Source: Pseudomonas sp. R5(2019) (GTDB lineage Bacteria > Pseudomonadota > Gammaproteobacteria > Pseudomonadales > Pseudomonadaceae). From it: a DNA stretch of 64,000 nucleotides. Location: positions 62,001-126,000 of the forward strand of contig NZ_JAAAMT010000003.1 in the NCBI RefSeq assembly GCF_009905435.1, read 5' to 3'. Each line of letters opens with the position of its first letter. Position 1 is the stretch's first letter. The notes beneath the pieces are model-generated. The model did not search any database. It saw only the letters and a program-made list of their open reading frames with translations, and was not told the DNA's origin. Position numbers and translations under genes: made by a program. This document shows, piece after piece, positions 53,936 to 64,000 of the stretch.

Positions 53936-55003
53936 TTACTGGTGGTATTGCGCCGACAGCTCGTGAACGGCGTTGATGAAGGCACCGGCGTGTTCCGGGT
54001 CGACTTCCGGGGTAATCCCGTGGCCCAGGTTGAACACATGCCCACTGCCCTTGCCGTAGCTGGCCAGGATGCGACCGACTTCGGCGCGGATCGCCTCTGG
54101 CTTGGCATAAAGCACGGTCGGGTCCATGTTGCCTTGCAGGGCGACCTTGTTGCCGACGCGCTGGCGGGCTTCGCCGATGTCGCAAGTCCAGTCCAGCCCC
54201 AGCGCATCAGCGCCGGCGTCAGCGATGCTTTCCAGCCAAAGACCACCGTTTTTGGTGAACAGGATCACCGGCACCTTGCGGCCTTCGTGCTCACGAATCA
54301 GGCCGCTGACGATTTTGCGCATGTAGGCCAGTGAGAATTCCTGGTACGCCGCCGCCGACAGATTGCCGCCCCAGGTGTCGAAGATCTGCACGGCCTGGGC
54401 ACCGGCCAGGATCTGGCCGTTGAGGTACGAGATGACCGACTGGGCCAGCTTGTCCAGCAGCAGGTGCATGGCCTGCGGGTTGTCGTAGAGCATCGCCTTG
54501 GTCTTGCGGAAGTCTTTCGACGAGCCGCCTTCGACCATGTAGGTGGCCAGGGTCCAGGGGCTGCCGGAGAAACCGATCAGCGGCACGCGGCCATTGAGTT
54601 CACGGCGGATGGTGCTGACCGCATCCATCACATAGCCAAGGTCTTTTTGCGGGTCAGGAATGGGCAGGGCTTCAATGTCGGCCAACGTGCTGACGACTTT
54701 CTTGAAGCGCGGGCCTTCGCCGGTTTCGAAGTACAGGCCCTGGCCCATGGCATCGGGGATGGTGAGGATATCGGAGAAGAGGATCGCCGCATCCAGGCCC
54801 GGGTAGCGGTCCAGCGGTTGCAGCGTGACTTCGCAAGCGAACGCCGGGTTCATGCACAGGCTCATGAAGTCGCCGGCCTTGGCACGACTGGCGCGGTATT
54901 CCGGCAGGTAACGGCCAGCCTGACGCATCATCCACACCGGGGTGACGTCTACGGGCTGCTTGAGCAGGGCACGGAGGAAACGGTCGTTCTTCAGGGCAGT
55001 CAT
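53936..55003 (-). CDS. hemE: Uroporphyrinogen decarboxylase
   Basis: Converts uroporphyrinogen III to coproporphyrinogen III in heme synthesis. 355 residues, same length as E. coli HemE, with the signature [16 protein letters not shown] and catalytic-site block [19 protein letters not shown] 55003. It lies downstream of gltBD but is separated by a terminator and a REP pair, so it is probably transcribed on its own. Confidence 0.97.
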   Translation of the reverse strand: MTALKNDRFLRALLKQPVDVTPVWMMRQAGRYLPEYRASRAKAGDFMSLCMNPAFACEVTLQPLDRYPGLDAAILFSDILTIPDAMGQGLYFETGEGPRFKKVVSTLADIEALPIPDPQKDLGYVMDAVSTIRRELNGRVPLIGFSGSPWTLATYMVEGGSSKDFRKTKAMLYDNPQAMHLLLDKLAQSVISYLNGQILAGAQAVQIFDTWGGNLSAAAYQEFSLAYMRKIVSGLIREHEGRKVPVILFTKNGGLWLESIADAGADALGLDWTCDIGEARQRVGNKVALQGNMDPTVLYAKPEAIRAEVGRILASYGKGSGHVFNLGHGITPEVDPEHAGAFINAVHELSAQYHQ

Positions 55004-55050
55004 GTCGGCATCCGAGGAAAAAGTGCGGGCATTTTCTCAGAGCTCAACGC

Positions 55051-55079
55051 AAAAGGCACGGCAAGAGCCGTGCCTTTTG
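55051..55079 (-). terminator. Terminator between gltD and hemE
   Basis: 12-bp perfect stem AAAAGGCACGGC / GCCGTGCCTTTT with a 4-base loop; the T-rich arm follows on either strand, so it can work in both directions. Here it ends gltBD transcripts ahead of hemE. Confidence 0.85.
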
Positions 55080-55115
55080 TCTTTCGGGACAACTTTTTTT
55101 TGCAGCTCTAAAAGC

Positions 55116-55179
55116 TTCGCGGATAAATCCGCTCCCACAAGGTTTGCATCAACCCTGTGGGAGCGGGTTTACCCGCGAA
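55116..55179. repeat. REP doublet between hemE and gltD
   Basis: TTCGCGGATAAATCCGCTCCCACA (55116-55139) faces the near-inverse TGTGGGAGCGGGTTTACCCGCGAA (55156-55179; two compensating changes keep its inner palindrome GGGTTTACCC). Same family as 12575-12657, but with a loop of only 16 bp. Confidence 0.88.
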
Positions 55180-55202
55180 TAGAAGCGACGCTATTTCAAG
55201 CC

Positions 55203-56630
<1,428 letters not shown>

Positions 56631-56653
56631 TCATCAAACTCTTCAGGCGCATA

Positions 56654-61099
<4,446 letters not shown>

Positions 61100-61118
61100 A
61101 GACACTTTCTCACCAGGC

Positions 61119-61137
61119 TTGCCTCTAATCGAGGCAA
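61119..61137 (-). promoter_or_regulatory. Hairpin in the gltB leader
   Basis: On the minus strand TTGCCTC and GAGGCAA form a perfect 7-bp stem with a 5-base loop, ending 8 nt before the GGTGAG that serves gltB. Could influence ribosome access or mRNA stability; no known riboswitch is recognised. Confidence 0.35.
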
Positions 61138-61284
61138 ATTTCTTTTCAATTCAACCACTTACCATCCACGCCGAACGTACGCCAGCTTTGCGGGGGCAAA
61201 AGGGAGGTCATTGTACACAGCGACAGGGTAGCCCACAAATTTGGCGACGAAATCGCACAAACCCATGTCGCATTTTTGAACGTT

Positions 61285-61314
61285 TTTATACGGCTTGTTG
61301 TGATAGCAACGCAA
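61285..61314 (-). promoter_or_regulatory. Possible gltB promoter
   Basis: On the minus strand TTGCGT (61309-61314) and TATAAA (61285-61290) separated by 18 bp; the -10 matches at 5 of 6, the -35 at only 3 of 6. It would give a leader of about 180 nt. No sigma-54 signature was seen in 61100-61460. Confidence 0.35.
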
Positions 61315-61377
61315 CCGGAGTCTGAAGCTTATCAGCCTGGACTGCAATGCTTGTGGCCTGCAGCCTAGAGACAGCAA

Positions 61378-61405
61378 AGCCTGCCGCGTTTTAACGCAGC
61401 AGGCT
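61378..61405 (-). terminator. Hairpin after the DamX-like gene
   Basis: AGCCTGC / GCAGGCT outer stem with an inner GCGTT / AACGC stem, 55 nt past the stop codon. Only a short, interrupted T tract follows on the minus strand (TTTGCTGTCT), so efficiency may be partial and some aroB-damX transcript could reach gltB. Confidence 0.6.
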
Positions 61406-61460
61406 AGGGTTCGATTCAGGAGACGCTCAGCAGGTGGCGGGGGTAGTGCCACCGGGCTAT

Positions 61461-63083
61461 TCAGCGAGCCGTCGACAGTTCCTGTTGGACACTGGCGACA
61501 GTACGAGGCCAAGGTTTACCAGCCTGGACCTTGGCTGGCAAGCCTTTGATCGCAGCCAGGGCGGCGGCGCGGTTGGCGAAGCTACCGTAAGTCACGACAT
61601 ACAGGGGTTTGCCCTGCAGGACTTTCTTGAAGTAGCGATAGTCGCCACCCCGCTCGCGGACATAGGCCTGGGCCGAGCTTTCGGAGCTGGTACCGAGAAT
61701 CTGCAGTACATAATTGCCGGGGGCCTGACCGGCATACCAGCTACCGCCTGCCGCAGGTTTGGCGGCTGCAGCGGCCGGTTTTTCAACCGGTTTTGGCGCC
61801 GGTTTGGCGGTCGCGACCTGCACCGGGGCCGGAGCGGGCTTGGCGGCAGGTGCAGCGGGTTTGGTCGCAGCCGGGGCCGGAGCAGGTGCCGGGGTTGCAA
61901 CCGGTGCCGTGGCGCGTGGTGCCGGGGTCGGCACCGTAGCCTGGGCTTGAGCCGGCGCCGGGCCCGCCGGCACACCTGGCGGTGGTGCAATGGTGGTCAC
62001 GGTCGGCGGCTGCAAGGCGGTGTCACCGGCCGGGCCGGTTTCGTCGCCTTCGCCCATGCCCGCTGCTTCAGCCAGCGGGCTGCGCATCACCGGCTGGGAT
62101 TGACCGACGAGCGGTAGCGGCGTCGGCTGTGAATGACCGGCGAACTCGATGGCGGGGTTATTGCCCTGCCCCTGGCCATCGGCCTGGTCGGCCGGCACCG
62201 ACGCAGTACCTTCGGTATTGCCGGATTTGTTCGACGGGCTCAGCAAGGCGGCCGCAACCCCCACCACGACCACGCCAGCCAAGGCCAGCACCAGTTTTTT
62301 CGACATATTGTTGAACCCCATTGTCGGGCGTTTGACCGCGGAGCGGCTAGCAATCATGGCTTCGATCAGTGCATCTCGGGCGACCTGGTTGATTGCCCCG
62401 GGCCAGCCTTCGGAATTTTCGTGAATCGCCGCAATTTGCTGGTTATTGAACACTTCGATGCCGCGCCCGGCGCCTTCAAGGCGTTGTTCCAGGTACTCGC
62501 GGGTTTCATCTTCGGTATAGGGTTGCAGGTCGATGACGTGAATGCGCTCTTCTTCAACGCCCAGCTGTTCCAGACTGGTCAGCAACGCCGACTCGCCAAA
62601 CAGAAACACATGCGGGCGCCCTTCCGGCGCACCGGCAGCCAAATCCAGCAAGGCTTGGATTGCGGATTCGTCGAGTTGTTCCGCATCGTCCACCAGCAGG
62701 TAGACCTCCTGGCCGGTCAGGGCCAGTTGCACGACCTGGGACAGCACCGCCTCGACGGTGGGCTGGGCCACGCTTAGGGCTTCGGCCACCTGGGCCAGCA
62801 CATTGGCGGCACTGCTGGCGCCACGCGCCGATACGACAACGCTCTGGACCGACTGCTTGTTGGTGCTGGCGACCAGCGCCTGGCGCAGCAGGGTCTTGCC
62901 GCTGCCCTCGGGGCCGGTCACCACCAGCAACAGCTGGCTGTAACGGGCCAGGTGATGCAACTGGCCGAGTACAGGCTTGCGTTGCGCCGGGAAAAACTTG
63001 AAGCCGGGCACCCGCGCAGCAAAGGGGTCATGATTGAACTGATAGTGGCCGAGAAAGGCCTCGTCGGCATGCAAACTAGTCAT
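61461..63083 (-). CDS. DamX-like protein: AAA ATPase domain, membrane anchor and SPOR domain
   Basis: 540 residues. N-terminal ExeA-like AAA ATPase with Walker A GPEGSGKT (57-64) and Walker B-like VYLLVDDAEQL; a single membrane segment near residue 270 (LVLALAGVVVVGVAAALL); a long Ala/Pro-rich periplasmic linker; and a C-terminal SPOR domain (about 455-535) that binds denuded peptidoglycan at the septum. E. coli DamX has the membrane-SPOR plan and the same aroB neighbour but not the full ATPase. Likely role in cell division. Starts 10 nt after the aroB stop, so co-transcribed. Confidence 0.88.
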   Translation of the reverse strand: MTSLHADEAFLGHYQFNHDPFAARVPGFKFFPAQRKPVLGQLHHLARYSQLLLVVTGPEGSGKTLLRQALVASTNKQSVQSVVVSARGASSAANVLAQVAEALSVAQPTVEAVLSQVVQLALTGQEVYLLVDDAEQLDESAIQALLDLAAGAPEGRPHVFLFGESALLTSLEQLGVEEERIHVIDLQPYTEDETREYLEQRLEGAGRGIEVFNNQQIAAIHENSEGWPGAINQVARDALIEAMIASRSAVKRPTMGFNNMSKKLVLALAGVVVVGVAAALLSPSNKSGNTEGTASVPADQADGQGQGNNPAIEFAGHSQPTPLPLVGQSQPVMRSPLAEAAGMGEGDETGPAGDTALQPPTVTTIAPPPGVPAGPAPAQAQATVPTPAPRATAPVATPAPAPAPAATKPAAPAAKPAPAPVQVATAKPAPKPVEKPAAAAAKPAAGGSWYAGQAPGNYVLQILGTSSESSAQAYVRERGGDYRYFKKVLQGKPLYVVTYGSFANRAAALAAIKGLPAKVQAGKPWPRTVASVQQELSTAR

Positions 63084-63093
63084 CGGACTCTCA

Positions 63094-64000
63094 TCAACCT
63101 CGAAGCTGGGCCACGATGGCGCGGTAATCCGCCGTCAGGGTGGCCTGAAGAACGTCTTTCGGATAGTCGTCGGTCACCACGGCTTCACCGAGACGACGCA
63201 ACAACACCAGGCGCATACGACCATCGATTACTTTTTTGTCGACCGCCATGTGTTCAAGGAAATGCTCAGGCGTCATCTCCTGCGGCGGTACCACCGGCAA
63301 ACCGGCGCGCTGGAACAGGCGGATGCTGCGATCACGTTCCTGCTGGGTGATCCAGCCCAGGCGCATGGACATTTCCAGCGCCATCACCGTGCCAGCCGCG
63401 ACAGCCTCACCGTGCAACCACACACCATAGCCCATGTGGGTCTCGATTGCGTGGCCGAAGGTATGGCCCAGGTTCAGGGTGGCGCGCACCCCGGTCTCGC
63501 GCTCATCGGCACCGACGACTGCGGCCTTGGCCGCACAGGAGCGCCGGATGGCCTCGGTCAGGGCTGGCTGGTCGACAGCACGCAGCTTATCCATCTTCTC
63601 TTCCAGCCAGCCGATGAACGGCTCATCGCAAATCAGGCCGTACTTGATGACTTCCGCCAGGCCCGCCGACAGCTCACGCGCCGGCAGAGTCTTCAGGGTG
63701 GCGGTATCAATCAGCACCGCATTGGGCTGATAGAAGGCGCCAACCATGTTCTTGCCCAGCGGGTGGTTGATACCGGTTTTGCCACCGACCGAGGAATCGA
63801 CCTGGGACAACAGGGTGGTCGGTACCTGGATAAAGTCGACGCCACGCTGGTAGCAGGCGGCTGCAAACCCGGCCATGTCACCGATCACACCGCCGCCGAG
63901 AGCGACAACCGTGGTGCGGCGATCATGCCGTGCGGTCAGCAGGCCATCGAAAATAAGCTGCAGGGTTTCCCAGTTCTTGTGGGCCTCACCGTCCGGCAGC
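63094..64000 (-). CDS. aroB: 3-dehydroquinate synthase, C-terminal 302 residues (partial)
   Basis: Second step of the shikimate pathway (DAHP to 3-dehydroquinate, NAD+ and Zn2+/Co2+ dependent). The frame is open to the right edge, so about 65 N-terminal residues are missing. Visible: NAD-binding [32 protein letters not shown], and the metal ligands Glu in GLAEVIKYG, His in [10 protein letters not shown] and the further His of this HTFGHAIE block. Precedes the DamX-like gene in one operon, with aroK expected just outside the window. Confidence 0.96.
   Translation of the reverse strand, partial: LPDGEAHKNWETLQLIFDGLLTARHDRRTTVVALGGGVIGDMAGFAAACYQRGVDFIQVPTTLLSQVDSSVGGKTGINHPLGKNMVGAFYQPNAVLIDTATLKTLPARELSAGLAEVIKYGLICDEPFIGWLEEKMDKLRAVDQPALTEAIRRSCAAKAAVVGADERETGVRATLNLGHTFGHAIETHMGYGVWLHGEAVAAGTVMALEMSMRLGWITQQERDRSIRLFQRAGLPVVPPQEMTPEHFLEHMAVDKKVIDGRMRLVLLRRLGEAVVTDDYPKDVLQATLTADYRAIVAQLRG

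Noticed and set aside
53701..54246. 181-residue minus-strand ORF spanning the hemE end and the repeat
   Set aside because: Runs out of frame through the hemE C-terminus and a non-coding repeat element.

Overview
The window looks like a Pseudomonas chromosome of the putida/fluorescens type. The basis is the high-GC codon use, the glnE/aceEF and aroB-damX-gltBD-hemE housekeeping blocks, a trifunctional PutA with a DNA-binding N-terminus, and REP repeats of the GTGGGAGCGG / GTAGGAGCGG kind between genes. No rRNA, tRNA, CRISPR array or transposase gene was seen.

Layout. 1-6.2 kb: the 5' half of glnE (minus strand, running off the left edge), divergent from aceE-aceF (pyruvate dehydrogenase E1 and E2), with two copies of a GntR/FadR-type operator between them. 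6.3-8.8 kb: a lower-GC island with a PAAR-DUF2235 protein (predicted type VI lipase effector) and a downstream lipoprotein, probably its immunity partner. 9.1-13.5 kb: a GAF/PAS/GGDEF/EAL protein, msrA and rlmJ. 13.7-19.5 kb: divergent putP and putA (proline uptake and catabolism), with a GTTGCA-rich operator region between them. 19.5-25.0 kb: nested repeats, a small low-GC membrane protein, an acyl-CoA dehydrogenase, and an 869-residue dermonecrotic-toxin-like protein whose C-terminus has the R / S-x-T / E-x-E pattern of ADP-ribosyltransferases. 25.2-33.7 kb: nhaP2, mscK, selO, a truncated HigA-like antitoxin, trxC and an orphan parA.

33.96-51.2 kb: one run of 19 tightly overlapping plus-strand genes forming an aryl-polyene (xanthomonadin/flexirubin-like) biosynthetic cluster. 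It holds two ketosynthases plus a cysteine-less ketosynthase half, two acyl carrier proteins, a ketoreductase, a free dehydratase, and an AMP-ligase fused to a second dehydratase. It also holds an aromatic amino acid ammonia-lyase (probable source of the aryl starter), a thioesterase, a glycosyltransferase, two acyltransferases, a LolA-like carrier, an MMPL exporter, an antiporter-like membrane protein, a flavoprotein and a lipoprotein. The likely job is to build an aryl-polyene acyl chain, attach it to a lipid and move it to the outer membrane.

51.2-64 kb: a LysR regulator divergent from an MFS transporter, a short signal-peptide-like ORF, a mobile-looking repeat, hemE, gltD, gltB, a DamX-like AAA/SPOR protein and the 3' part of aroB, all on the minus strand from hemE onwards.

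The least expected observations are: (i) a small non-coding element ending in AATGCCAGTCAGTTAAG inverted repeats that has inserted into REP sequences at least twice, with 10-bp target duplications; (ii) the ART-tailed toxin; (iii) the composition of the aryl-polyene cluster (ammonia-lyase, flavoprotein and antiporter present, no methyltransferase); (iv) a HigA antitoxin cut off before its DNA-binding domain by a REP that supplies the stop codon.
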